Shown here: piece by piece, positions 10,803 to 23,576 of the stretch | Numbering within the stretch: the first letter of the stretch is position 1 | Layout of the letters: each line of letters begins with the position of its first letter | NCBI GenBank assembly: GCA_014529385.2 | Contig: CM043956.1 | Location: 86,231,721 to 86,295,720 of the forward strand | Source: Adiantum capillus-veneris | Lineage: Eukaryota > Streptophyta > Polypodiopsida > Polypodiales > Pteridaceae | DNA: 64,000 bases | Direction: 5' to 3' | Made by a program: the position numbers and the translations under genes | The notes under the pieces: model-generated | The model's database searches: none | The model's input: the letters and a program-made list of their open reading frames with translations, nothing else | What the model was told of the DNA's origin: nothing

Positions 10803-12540
10803 TTTTACTAACTCATAGCATGTGAGGTTCTTTTAATACCCTTTGAAAGAATGTAATATAGATCGACAATTTGTGTAGGTGCATCGCTTGAGATGGCAAA
10901 CATGGTGTGCGTGATCGCAATTTTGGTGATGCTATTGTAATTTGTAGCAATTGGTACTTTGTTTTGTAATTTCCTCTCTCTCTCTCTCTCACTCTCTCTC
11001 TACAATGTTGCTACTTGAGTCACACAGAGGGAGCATGAACTTTGAACTCCAAAACATCAACCGTACTTATATGACCTAACAGGTCCAAACTAACATCATA
11101 ATTGTACTCTTCTCCACATCCATTCAGTTTTCCATCATACCTGACACTTTGGACAAATCACAAGCTACTCCACAATCATTCTTAGCATAGAGTATTTTAC
11201 AAGTAGTGTAATCAGCCTCTTAGAGCTTCTTTGGATTCCAATAGGCAATGTGAATGTGGTGCATGGAATGCCTACTGTCAATAAAGATGGAGCATCAATA
11301 GCTCTCCATAGTCCCTCTTCTTTATGATTATAAGTCTTCTATTAACCACAACAAAGCATTCCCATAAAGAGAAAACAAAGAACTTAATTTTGTCCTTTCT
11401 TCTGCACAAATAATGAAGCAAAAGATTCCTACCGCCCAAAATACGTACTTCATGAAAATCTTTAGCAACTTATCATAAAAGGTTAGCATTAATTTGATGC
11501 ATATGATTTAATTTTAACAAGAGTCTTACAATTTTAACAACCTCAATTTTAGTTTCTCACTTATTATATCTACATTAAATAATGTATATGCGCAATGTCA
11601 TTATTTGGACATTGAAAATGGCTTCTCTTCTTCACTTGCCAACTAGGACTTACTACCAAACCAGAGATTATTGAGGTAAAATAAAACAATTCAGAAGTTG
11701 CCGAGATGTATCAACTAACAAGGCACCCTCGCATGTTTATGGTAAGTTTCAAGTTGAACAAAATGGTGTAAGGTTCTTTTCTTCAAGACCATTTTGCCAT
11801 AAACCTCGCATGTTTATGTACCTCAAGAAGAAAATCTAGCGAGGGCTATAAAATTTTTGATGAAGTTGTAGAATTCTCCCAATTGTAAAACGTATGTCAT
11901 CAGCATAGGGTTGATTTGGATGGGCATCCTTGCCCTTCAAATCTCCAAGATTTTATGAAATTATTGGCATTTTAGAGTAGTTCTTTCAAGAGTATCTCAC
12001 AATTTCACCCGTAAATAAGAGGAAAAATACCCCAAAACAGGCGAGTAAAAAGAAACCCTAATTCAGCACAAATGTGAAAGGAAAAGAGAGGATTACAAAT
12101 TATAAAATAGAGAAAGATCTAGGATAAGAATTATTGATACAAAGGATTCCTAAATAGCATTTGTGTGCAAGTGCAGCGTTTGATCATTCACAACTATTGC
12201 TACAAAGCAAGGGGCACATGTGTAGAAAAACGCATGAATCTATTTTGTTACACAAGCATTTGTTGCTTCACATAACTATAAGAAGATCCCAACCACCAAT
12301 TTCAAACCTATTTGTGTGCAACTGCCACACATGTCAGAGCTAGGGACTTTCCAAGGACCGTTTGCGAGCCACAGATGGCTACAAGCCCTAACTAAGCTAA
12401 CCTAGCAAGCTCAAAGAGAGCAAGGGTGTGTCACTCACTGCTCTACGCTCGCTATTGTGAAGGATTTTGCACCATGAAGAATAGGGATCCACCAGTGTCA
12501 CACTAAACCACCTTGCCACTGCCAATGCCGCCACAATGCT
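10441..12540. other. Gene-free stretch with GA/CT microsatellites
   Basis: No coding region is supported. A (GA)n tract lies at about 10,762-10,802 and a (CT)n tract at about 10,974-11,003. The rest is AT-rich unique-looking sequence. Confidence 0.5.
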
Positions 12541-12543
12541 CAA

Positions 12544-12544
<1 letters not shown>

Positions 12545-12592
<48 letters not shown>

Positions 12593-14100
12593 CACCTGCT
12601 TGCTCACTGCATATGATAGTCCACCTCTGTCCTAACTTAACCCTTACAGTGAATACCATGGTGACCACCTCTCACATTCTTGAGCCTTGAGATTCATACT
12701 AGATTGAATGTGCAGATTGTGTCGTAGATCTTCAAAACATGGAATTACTTGACGTCTCCACGTGTTGGGATTTCTATATAAGGAGGTGGGGGTTGCTTTG
12801 ACCCCACTTAGCCTTGTTTTGCATATATTTTGTGTATGAGAAAGTGAAGAGTGTGGTCTTTCTTTTTGCCTGCTTATTGTGGTGCTATGGAGTTGATTGA
12901 CCATAATGTGTCTTCTCAGGTTGGTAACTTGTTTATAAAATGGATTTGTTTTACATATTTACATTTTGCACCATTTTTTGTGCTCTACGCTGGGGAAAAA
13001 TAACTGGGGTTTAAGTTGGGTATGATGTACCTTTAATGGCTATGCATAATAGGTGGGTGTCTTGGTGCATGTATGGTTTTTGCATCATACTTACTATTTG
13101 GGTCTATTGCCTAGACTATTGGTTTTTTTTATGCACATAGTAAAAAGTAGTTTCTTTCGTAACAATGTGGTTATCTCATGGTAGCGCTATGATTCTTTCA
13201 TGTTTCATTGTTTAGGTAAATATGAAAAAAAATTGTTTCACAAACACCTGCTTGGATTATCATAGTTTGTTGGACTATTTTTTACTGTTCAACGGATAAC
13301 GCGCAAAAATCTGATTGAGTTAAAGTTTAAATTGTCTTGGAGAAATGATACTTACCACATTTTTTAGTTAAAACAGACTGAATTGATTGTATTGTTTTGT
13401 AATTGGCCAAATTTAGTTGTTCACTATCTGGATCTTTTGATCTTAATATGGTCTTTTGACCTAGTGGGCAAAGTAGTTCTATTTTTATGGTATATACCCA
13501 CTTGAAATGACACAACATGGACTATGGATACAATGGCATTTGGGTTTTGAGTCTTAACATTGGTTCTTTTTGCTCTAGGGTATACTACACTCTACCGTGG
13601 TATCTTACTGGTTTTAGACGTTGAAATTAAAATACAATTTCTGGAATGAACACTACATAGTCTTTATTACTGGAGAAAAATATTTTGGTACCATTTGACT
13701 CATTCCAAGACCTATACAATAAAAAATGTAAAATACCTCACAAAATGATCGGTATAAAAGATACAAAATGCTTTATGAGTAAAAACTGGGAATAGAACAC
13801 TTGGATCAGAAAGGGTGGTGGCCTTCTAATCAAAATTTTATTTTTATAAATAGCTATTTAAAGTTAATTTTGAAAAAAAAAATGGTATATAACAGCCTTA
13901 TCTATAACCTATGTAAATGCACTTGTATCTTGAAGGAGTGATTAACTTTCTTGATTACAAGTTTTAAAAGACTTAAAAAGAACTCACACCTTATACTATT
14001 CATAAACAAGAATAAATGATTAAGTTTGGAAAATAGTTTTTAAGTTAAAAAATTTGTAAGATGGACATGGATAACAACTTATATAGTCCATTGACACCTG
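12545..14100 (+). repeat. 1.4-kb dispersed repeat, copy 1
   Basis: Begins at a (CT)n tract and then runs nearly collinear with the sequence at 17,700-19,150. Shared landmarks are a TATA-like TATATAAGGAGG (12,776), an ATG that opens GGAGTTGATTGACC (12,887) and the segment around GTATGATGTACCTTTAATG (13,020). Similarity fades after CACTTGTATCTTGAAGGA (13,921). No long ORF is present. It may be a non-autonomous element or a duplicated promoter plus first exon. Confidence 0.7.
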
Positions 14101-14294
14101 TAAATCGCATTCAAGGCTAACATATATGTTGTCTTGTTTGAATGGATGCAGGTGATGCCTCTATCCTTTCTTGGAGTTTTTTTGGCTTAGTTGTTGTCCG
14201 TCACTATCATACTAGACTCTTGCTATTTTTTAAAAGATCCATTCTAATTACCCCATGTATATAAACATTACAATGATAGCTCAGTCTTGTAGCT

Positions 14295-17105
14295 ATGTAC
14301 AAAAAAAAAATCAAAGGCAGAGTTTTTTTTGTGCTACCCCTTGTCACTTGTCTAACCCTTTTGAAATTTTATGTTCTTTTGTGTACTTTTGACTTTGCAG
14401 ATTTTAGGTTTGCACTTGAATCCACCTTTACTAACGTTGATTTTTACATAATCTTTCAAGATCACACTCAATTTGAAATGATTGCTTGCAAGAGAGTCAT
14501 CCAGAACACAGAGAGACATGCAAGGATTCTAGAACAAATTCGACTTTACCTAAAAGACCATCTCCCTTTAAAAAAACCCGTGCCCCTAGATCAAAGGCTA
14601 AAAGTTTTGTAATCTCCTACCCTAAATAAACTCTTTCTAACTCATCCAAACCATTTGTTACAGGCCTTATCACTCTTTCAAGGTCTAGAGTTAACTTCCA
14701 AATCTCTTTCTATGGCAAATTCCCTAGATAGTCTTGAGATGTAGAAGCAGCTTGGAAGCACCACAATTTATCTATGAATCTACCTTAACTTCTGACAAAA
14801 AATCTTCTAGTTTACATATATGCTCTTTTTTAATGATTGGGTCAAAATATTGGCCACTTTAGACAAGGATTGTAAGGATGGTGTTTCTTTGATCTCCCAA
14901 TACATTGCCCAATTACATGTACTTACTTTACAATAAAACCAAGATTTAGCTCAATTCTCTTCCTCAGGGGCTGAGTTGTCCAACTTTCTTAAAACTTTAT
15001 GCGGCCTCAATCCAAATTTTATTAGTACCCCCACTACTCCTGCTATCCCACAAACAGGCGATATCTTCAGCAGGGATAGTGCTACTTTTGAAGTTGTCAA
15101 AGAATTTCAAAACAACCTTTGCTCCCTCGGTCACTCTAACTTGATAGAGATGGTCCCCAAAGTTTCCAAGTTCTTCCTCTTTTTTCCACTCAGACAAAGA
15201 AATTTGAGTCATTCAAGGTTGACCATCAACTTTGGGTCCTCCCCAACAAAGATTTGTTGGCACCTATCCTAAGTGAAACATGGGTGTATCTAGCCAACCT
15301 CCATGCTTCTACTGTGGAAGACTGCACACTCAAGGTTCTAAAAGGTGAGCAGTTCTTGGACAAAGGGGAACTCATCAAAGTGCCCTTTAGCCTCAGCTTT
15401 GTTGACCTCTCCAAATGCTCTTCTATTATTGGTTTATATATTTGTATGAAATGGAATATGGAGTTCGCTTAAAGCAATCCAAACTTCTATACTGAGTCCA
15501 TTTCGCATGTTTGTTCACCTTACCTAAAATGTGTATGCAAGTTTATGGACCCCAAAGCCTCATGTGATTCTACTATTGTTTGGTTTGACCATGCAATTTG
15601 TTTATTCTCAATCACTTGGAAAAAGTCTTCCATGAGAAGCCGGTGGACTTTCACTTATCACTTATTTGCTCTTGGTTGGGCGAGCAACAAACCACTAGTT
15701 GTTGCTCAAATTGCTTTTAAGATCTTTTGCGGCCTTATGCTTGATAATCTTAAAGAGCTTAAATTAGATGAACCAAGCACTTATCTCACCACTTATGCCA
15801 ATTAGAAAGGTGTTGAAATTCTTACTCGATTGCTCAAGCCTTGCATTGAAGATGATGATTCACCCTCACAGAAAAGATCCAACTCTTTCACCACCCCCAA
15901 CAACTCCTTCACATCTTTTCTAACACCTAGCACTTCTTCTAGCTTTAATAGAGGAAAGTCTCAAATAATTACTAGAGAACGAGGAAGAAACACACCTATC
16001 CGTCACCCCCTTGAATTTTGTAATCTTCTTTACCTCGCAAGAAATTTTTGGCCCTTGTGGAAGGAGGCATCTCTTGAAAAAGACTTCTACGACATATCTC
16101 ATCTATATACACTATTTGTACAAGAATGAACTTTTGGATTGGGTTTGGACCAAGCCTATCTTCTCTGAGTGTTTTGATCTACTTATTGGAAACCATAAAT
16201 GTTAGATAAGGTCCTTATTGGCTGGACTTATCATCAACCTATTAAAAGTTTAGTTTACAACAATGATTTTCTACGTCACAATAATATCCTTGAATGTGCT
16301 TGTGATAGGTGTAAAACGTTTTGTAATGGTTTTGGGGACTTAGGCAGGCATGTTTGCACTTGTGATCTCAAGGTTATTAATGATCCTACAATCCAAAAAT
16401 TCACGACGAAACGAGTGAATCACATTCTAGTTCTTTCTAGAAAGCCCCTACCTTGCCCTATCAACTTTAGTTAGTTGTTTGACTGACCTGGTCAATACTC
16501 TCTATCTGGAGAAGACAATCCTACTAGACTTAACCAATTTGGTTCGACAATGTTTTCTCCAAAAAGTAACTCTTTTACCACATAAATGGTTGTCTACTGA
16601 TAGCACTTGGATCACACCTGACCTCAACTTAAAATTTAAACTCGCACAACATTGGTTTGTTGTTGGTCTTGATAAAGCAGCCAATTGCCCTACTATCATT
16701 TGCCAAAACCTTTCTTTAAGCCGCTCACTTACGACTATCTAGTGGAAACAATCTTGAAATCTCAATTCTACTACACAATCCCTGTAATAGTAGCTTTGAA
16801 TACCACTTTATCTAGAATTGAGACTATCTTAAAATCACATCCATAGAATCTATCAAGAAAATGAGTAACTGACCACATAAAGCGGCACTTAACACATGTA
16901 TTAGTCTTAAGTTTACATGATCTTATATTCCTTTTTTGACTCCTTTTTTGTGTTAGAATACATCAAGCATCTCATTCACAAATTCTATCTCAATGGCTTC
17001 AAAAGAAACAACCTAATTAATACTGTCACAAAGCCTATTTCACAAAATAATAGGCCTAGGTTAGGATTTATTCTTACTAACCTCATTTATAAAATTAGGG
17101 AGTAG
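14295..17105 (+). pseudogene. Decayed retroelement-like coding stretch, possibly Penelope-like
   Basis: A chain of plus-strand fragments in two alternating frames stays protein-like over 2.8 kb: 14,295-14,612, 14,976-15,272, 15,254-15,472, 15,545-15,805, 15,830-16,129, 16,011-16,205, 16,199-16,474, 16,479-16,742 and 16,917-17,105. Near 16,290-16,410 the wording (C-A-C then GRHVCTCDLKVINDP) and near 16,640 (FVVGLDKAANCPTIICQNL) resembles the segment before the RT core in Penelope-like elements as I recall them. The RT catalytic motif itself was not found, so the core is deleted or unrecognisable. Class is uncertain; a single eroded protein-coding element is the safer reading. Confidence 0.4.
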
Positions 17106-17699
17106 GTCTATACATAGTGGGCCTATTGCCGACCCACTATGTATGGCACTTGGGATGGTCGAGCGGGTACACACACACACAGAGGTACTACTAGTAATTA
17201 AATGTAACCTCATCCATTACCACCCACACACACACACTCACATACTCACGTGTGAATTACCTTTTCATGACCCTCAAAAAATGGGATATTTTGACCTTGA
17301 GGTACTACTATGATTGTATAACATATATTGTTTGATCTTGTTGGTTGCCTCTTTTGAGGTACGTAACCACTAACTTTAGTCAATTAAAAAAATTACATCA
17401 GTAATGTGGGATTTTTCTCTCTTAAATCCAGTGACCTATCCATGGATTTGGCATTTAACACCAGGTTTCCTATAGCCTACCACCCTTTTAAACATAGAGC
17501 CTAACCCCCTAGAACCCCTTGTGGGACTAATGCCTTCTTCAGGGGACACACTTTTTGCCCTACACAGGGCTCCACCCTTCACAGGGCGCCTGCCTTGCCA
17601 CTCACTAACTCTCAATATTTGTAGGTTTTTATGACCCACTGGTAATTCAAGTACATAATGACATATCACACCCAGTATGGTGCCTCACTCTCTGCCTCG
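17106..17699. other. Gene-free stretch
   Basis: Nothing coding is supported. Short CA runs occur at about 17,170-17,181 and 17,224-17,238. Confidence 0.5.
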
Positions 17700-17704
17700 C
17701 TACT

Positions 17705-17765
<61 letters not shown>

Positions 17766-19149
17766 ATGCTTGCTAGTGACTTATAAGAGTCTGCCTCTCT
17801 CCTAAATTAACCCCTACATCGAATACCATGGCAACCACCTCTGGCATTCTTGAGCCTTGAGGTTTGGGTTGGACTGAATGTGCAAATCGTTTGGGGAATC
17901 TTCAAAACTTGGCATTAACTGACGCCTTCACGTGCTAGGATTTCTATAAAAGGAGGTGAGGGTTGCTTTGTCCCCTCACTTAGCCTTGTTTTGCATATTG
18001 CGCGTGTATGATAAAGTGAGGAGTGTGGGCTTTCTTTTTTCTTGCTTACTATGGTGCTATGGAGTTGGTTGAGCATGATGTGGCTTCTCTGGTCGATAAC
18101 CTACCACACTGGCTTTGTTATGTATAATTATATTTTGCACCCTTTTTTGTACTAAACATTGGCAAAAAATAACTAGGTTTTAAGTTGGGTATGATGTACC
18201 TTTAATGTCTATGCATAATAGGTGGGTTTATTAGCGCATGTATGGTTTCTTCAACATACTTACTATTCGGGTCTATTGCTTGTAATATTGGTTTTTTAAC
18301 GCATACAATAAAAAGTAGCTCCTTTCATAACATGTGGGATTTTATTAATGTGGATATCTCATGGTAGTACTATGATTGTTTCCCGTTTCACCATTTAGTT
18401 AAATATGAAACAAATTTGTTTCACAAACACCTGCTTGGATTATAAGAGGTTGCAGGACTCTTTTTTACTATTCAATTGATTATGTGCAAAAATCTAATTG
18501 AGTTAAAGTTTAAATTGTCCTAGAAAGATGATACTTACCACATTTGTTGGTAAAACAGGCTGAGTTGGTTATACTTTTGTTAAATTGGCCAAAGTCAGTG
18601 GTTCAATACCTTGATCTTTTGATCTTAATATGGTCTTTTGACCTAGTCGGAATAGCAGCTAGTTATATTTTTAGGGTCTATATCCACTTGAAATGGCACA
18701 ACCTAGACTATGGACACAATGGCATTTGGGTTTAAAGGCTTAACATTGGTTCAAGTTCTACTCTAGGGTATACTACACTCTGCCGTGGCATCTTACTGGT
18801 TTTAGACATTGAAATTAGAAGATTTTTTCAAGAATGGACTATACAAAGTCTTTTTTGGAGAGAATGTTTTTGGTAACATTTGACTCATTCAAAGACCTAT
18901 ACATACAAAAATGTAAAATACCTCACAAAATGATGGGTATAAAAGACACAAAATGTTTTATGAGCAAAAAATGGGAATTAGTCAATATATCAGAAGGAAT
19001 GGTGACCTTTTGATTAGAATTTTATTTATATAAATAGCTATTTAAAGTTAATTAACAAAAATTGGTATATAATAACCTTATCTACTATAACATGTATAAA
19101 TGCACTTGTATCTTGAAGGAATGATGACTTGTTTTTGTTATTACAATTT

Positions 19150-19150
<1 letters not shown>
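17705..19150 (+). repeat. 1.4-kb dispersed repeat, copy 2
   Basis: Opens with a compound (CT)n(CA)n tract (17,706-17,766) and then follows copy 1 (12,545-14,100) in the same orientation with substitutions and small indels. The TATA-like box is TATAAAAGGAGG (17,945), and the ATG with GGAGTTGGTTGAGC is at 18,058. It ends near 19,125, just before another (CT)n tract. The pair brackets the decayed coding stretch at 14.3-17.1 kb. Confidence 0.7.

Positions 19151-19155
<5 letters not shown>

Positions 19156-19223
<68 letters not shown>
19156..19223. repeat. (CT)n microsatellite
   Basis: An almost pure CT run of about 65 bases that produces spurious Ser/Leu ORFs on both strands. Confidence 0.95.
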
Positions 19224-19225
<2 letters not shown>

Positions 19226-19881
19226 CTGAAAGCATGTTTAGGTGGTACCACTTTTTGCACCTTTTGGTGTTACCACTTGCAAAAAGTGGGGGCCGGTAAT
19301 ATTTTCACAAATTTACTTAAAATTTGGCACTCATGATACTTTTAGATTCTCCTTAAGAAGAGCTATCTATTGATATATAATATGATAGGTGATATTTTGT
19401 ATGAAGTGTGAGAATGGGGGTCCCAAAGTACTAATTGAAGTAGTGTCCAAGACACCCAAAAGTGGTACCACCTACATATGCTTTGACCCCTCTTTCAAGG
19501 ACAAAGAGGACAAGATGACACTACTACATCAATCCTGCCTCCTCAAGGGGACAGAGCTTTGGATGACGGACTCAAGCTACCTACGAATCAACACGAGTCT
19601 AAAAAGAATGAACTGAACAAGATGTGTGAAGCCCGTAAGCAAGGTAAACGGATAGTCTATAGAGGTGGTAAAGCCATTATTATGGGTTTCGAACTCCTAA
19701 AGCATCCCCCCCCTCTCTCAACCCCCCTTATGTTTTCTTTTTCTTTATGACCCTCTCAATGTGCCCTCATTCCTTAACCGATATGTATCTAATGCCTTCA
19801 CTTAGAAGGAACCATTGCATGTTTTGTACCTGATCCCATGGGTCATATCTAACCTCCATGGATGAAAATATAATCTCTCTT

Positions 19882-19958
<77 letters not shown>

Positions 19959-20184
19959 ACCATCTCATTCATGGCCGCTTCTCAATCTGTCCAAAGGAAC
20001 TACATGCAGATAATGATGGTATGTCCAAGCTAAAAAAATCCACATAGCACCACCAGAGGCAGCGTTGTTGTACTAGTAGTGCATTAAGATTTTGATTGTA
20101 TGGCTTACCATTGACATTGGACATAAAGCAAGATGATCATATATAGCTATTAGCATAGCTAGTAGTATGTAGCAAAGGGTGCAA
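19224..20184. other. Gene-free stretch with a long (CT)n tract
   Basis: A (CT)n tract occupies about 19,876-19,951. The plus frame 19,389-19,616 is open for 75 codons but has no recognisable motif, so it is not called a gene. Confidence 0.5.
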
Positions 20185-20340
20185 TCTAGATAGGCCCTTT
20201 GGTCTAATTAAGAGCTCGATTGCGAGATTCAGTATCTTAGAGTTGAGTCCCGCACAAGGGATAGGGAGCTTACAGTGCATTAAAAGTGATGCGCTACAAA
20301 GCTATGTGTAACTAGTCTCACCATAGTAAACAATCAAGCA
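20185..20340 (+). repeat. tRNA-derived SINE-like sequence
   Basis: TTTGGTCTAATTAAGAGCTC (20,199) resembles a Pol III A box and GAGTTGAGTCCCGC (20,238) a B box, spaced about 40 bases apart as in tRNA-derived SINEs. The 3' border and target duplication were not found. The cloverleaf is not intact, so it is not a tRNA gene. Confidence 0.35.
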
Positions 20341-20514
20341 CATACAATGTAATGGCCTCCAAAATTGGAGAGTTGTGTGTAAGTCAAAAAAAAAAAGCAC
20401 CAATAAAAGCCAATTGAAAGTTGTATATAAACTTTCAATAGGTCATAATAAATTCGCAACAATTTTGAATCCCTCTATATGATCCATTAGGGGTGCTCAA
20501 GCCTTCATAATTAA

Positions 20515-20527
20515 TCTCTCTCTCTCT

Positions 20528-20570
<43 letters not shown>
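20515..20570. repeat. (CT)n microsatellite
   Basis: Near-pure CT run ending in TATCTATC. Confidence 0.9.
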
Positions 20571-20574
<4 letters not shown>

Positions 20575-21784
20575 TTCTCGCCCTAATATGTAAGCTACGA
20601 CCGCCATCCTTACCATTCATTGGTTGTGATTCAACCCGCGTAAGGCTTTCTCTATGAGAAACCCACTACTATGGCAAAAATCCATTCTACCATTGGTATA
20701 GACACTATCATCAAGCAAGGGGAAGGTTTTGAAGGTTGCCAAGAAATCAAAACAATAATGTATGAATAGGTCCATCAAAAACTCAAGATTGATGCCTACC
20801 GTGAAGACATCATCAGGCTTATCAACATAAGGTCCATAGACTATGTCCCCTTAGCTTGTTTCACATACACCTTGCTTCCATATATTCTCAATGTATAAAA
20901 ACACTCATGCCGTCAAGGCCACCACCACCTCATCATGTAGCACCATGACTTCCTTGCGACAGTCCACCTTCTCTACCACATGGGGAGCATTGCCAACCTC
21001 CTTTTTTGCAAGGTGCACCTCCCACTTGTATGGCTAGCCTAATGCAATTCAAGGCTATGGGAGTGCTATTAGTAATATACCACATGCCCCTTAACACGTG
21101 CTATCATTAAAGCACCAATGGTAAGAAACACCGTAATAACAGAGTTGGGAGCATTCATTCTTATATTGCTAGAGAGGCATGGCCACTATTCGCCATTGCT
21201 TGAAAAAGTAATCCCCATTGTTTTTTCCGTAGACCCCATATAGTCAATGTTGTTGTCAAGGTGGTGACCATTCAAGGTGTAAGTTTATAGCCAATATTAA
21301 GCTAAAAGTGTGCCAGATGCGGCTCTAAGGGCCAACAGATGTCTTGGTAATGCTAAAAAAGTGAGTATGATTGAAGTGGTTGTAGCTAGGATCTTATTAA
21401 TCAAAGTTGAAGTACTCAAAGTGCTCTAGAGGCTTGTCTTTACAGCTCGTCAATCGGAGCTACGGATAAGAAGTTATGACAGTTTTAAGCTGAGTTAGTA
21501 GCAGATCTGTACTAGATTAGGCAACTGCAGCTAAGGTGACAAAATTGAAATGAATGCATGGTCCTGAAGTGCTCACTTTGTGGAGCACGTTGGTCTTTTC
21601 AGATCGGTGATCGAATTTACGGTTGCCAAGTTATTGACCGCCGTTAAAGATTTACCGAGAGACGGTTCCACACCAGTCGGGTCTACTCCGCTAGAGTGCC
21701 ATCTCAGATTTTTATGCTCTTGATCGGATCTTGGAATGCAATGATCGCGGAATATACCCAACAAGGTAGGACCAGGATGCTGGC
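20571..21784. other. Stretch with no supported gene
   Basis: The plus frame from 20,670 reads through several stops with some protein-like content (MAKIHSTIGIDTIIKQGEG), but I recognise no family. It could be an eroded retroelement. Confidence 0.35.
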
Positions 21785-22010
21785 TATTTGGAGCAGATGC
21801 AAAGAGAGGAAAACTCTCCGAATGCATCCACTTATACTTGCATCTTGAAAGCTATGGTGGCATTCAATGCACTAGAGTGGGCAACAGAATTCAAGGTGAT
21901 ATTTCTAGTCAGGGGATGTTGGAAAATGAAGTCGTGTGAGGCATTGCCTTGGTCGATAGGTATGCCAAATGTGATGCCCTTCAATGGTGCCCGAAGGCAA
22001 CCAAGAAAAA
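21785..22010 (+). pseudogene. PPR protein fragment
   Basis: The translation LEQMQREENSPNASTYTCIL followed by ALEWATEFKVIFLV corresponds to a plant PPR repeat (usual form MQREGISPNAFTYVCILKA... LEKGKEIH). After about 40 residues the frame degrades; ALPWSIGMPNV reads as the remnant of the ALVDMYAKCG repeat in a shifted frame. PPR proteins act in organelle RNA editing and processing, but this is a short relic with no start or targeting peptide. Confidence 0.7.
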
Positions 22011-23576
22011 GGGCCGCCCAATTAAAGGGCATGGCCAATGGGCGCCCACTTGAGAATTAAAGTGGCTCTAACTAGGGGGTGTGAAATCCAAAGTAAAACG
22101 AAGGTGATGGTGGGCAGAGCAAAAAATGACAGCACATGGAGAAGAGGAAGTGCTCACGCAGGCCACCTCACACCTCGAATGGCTTGGTCCATGAAGCGAA
22201 AAGTGATCAGAAGCCAGAGGCGATGCAATTCTGCGCTAGTCGCGTAGCGTTTGGAACTGCCCAAAAACCCACCTGCCACATCATCAGGGAGCCATTCCCA
22301 TCAGCGATATCACTATTGGGATGGCCGAAAATAGAAGGAGGTAAGTCCATGCAGCACAAAGGGGGCTATTATAAAAACAAAAAAAGACGGCTCTCTGAAA
22401 TCTCTTCTCCTCTTTTTATTGAACCCCTTCTCTCCCGGGGAAGAAAGCCTTGAGATCATAAGCTCCATAACCCAATCTAAGCTTTCATAAGCTTCATTAG
22501 CCGAGGCTAATTTAATCTCCTTAACACTAGTTCTATAATTGGACACTTAAGTGTCCTGAGACACTAAAGTGTCCTGTTTTTCTACCAAGTTTTGGCAATT
22601 ATTTGTCAAGCTAGAAAGAAGTTTTTTACACCTTGCTTCTACCCTAGATTGGTTATGAGGGAAAAAAAACACTGGATTTTTCTCCATATCAAAATACAAT
22701 CTGTATGGAGATAATTTTGGTAAGTTCTAAGACATAAATTTTAGTAAAATTTCAAGCTGTTTTGCAAAAAAGATCATAAAATTGTTATATCTTTTTGTAG
22801 AGATGGCCTTTCTTGCGTTTATAAAAGCCAACTGTTAGCACTTAATGTTACAAAACAATGAGATGCACTTCAAAGATAAGTTTTCACATCACATCTAAGC
22901 TATAGATATAATTTCATACTTGAGCACATAAAATTGGTACTATTCTAGTGCAATTTGACAACTACAAATGACTTTATATGTTTAAACCAAGAAATTATGT
23001 ATTTTTTGGGCTCCCTAACTCAATTAAATCTCATTGCTTGAACTCTATCTTGAATTTTTTATCGTGAAAAAACTCGTGAAAATCTTGAGTTCTCCATAAT
23101 AACATTGAAAACAAGGTTTTAGGCACCCCAATTGTGTATGTACCACGTAGTTTGATACATTTAGTTGATTTACATGAAAAGTTTGATATTATTTGGGGTT
23201 TTGAATGCTTATGTCTCAAGAATGAAAATATGAAAGTTTTCTCTTATGCAGTTTTGAATATTTAAAATGATCCAATAATTGTTGCATACCAAAGCCCTTC
23301 TACTTGCCACCTTGAGTGCTCAATGGAAAGGGCAAGCAATGTATCTCTTTTTAAAACTCACAAATACATCAAAAATATTTTTCTTTGTGTACAACTATAT
23401 GCTTGAAATGACCATATCAAACACATGGAGCTTTCCATTCTTTTATATACCGCAAAGTCAATTTTTTTGCACATGAAACTTTCATCTATAGCAAAATTGT
23501 GGAAGAGTCACCTAAAATTTTCTACAAGGTCGCTTCATTTTTTCTTGAGCTTATAAAGGCGATTTCTTGAAAGCGT
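22011..23576. other. AT-rich stretch with a palindrome
   Basis: No gene is supported. GGACACTTAAGTGTCC (about 22,539-22,554) is a perfect 16-base palindrome followed by a second ACTAAAGTGTCC copy. A related motif recurs at 54,930. Confidence 0.45.

Noticed and set aside
19038-19336. Ser/Leu-rich and Arg/Glu-rich open frames on both strands
   Set aside because: They are translations of a (CT)n microsatellite; the same applies at 12.4, 20.5, 31.7, 44.6, 46.1 and 52.9 kb.
19518-19535. CACTACTACATC as a left end for the second CACTA family
   Set aside because: No subterminal repeats follow it, the flank lacks the matching triplet, and it is 34 kb from the right end with other loci between.
20199-20255. 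tRNA gene
   Set aside because: Only box-like motifs are present; acceptor and anticodon stems do not pair, so a SINE-like relic is the better reading.
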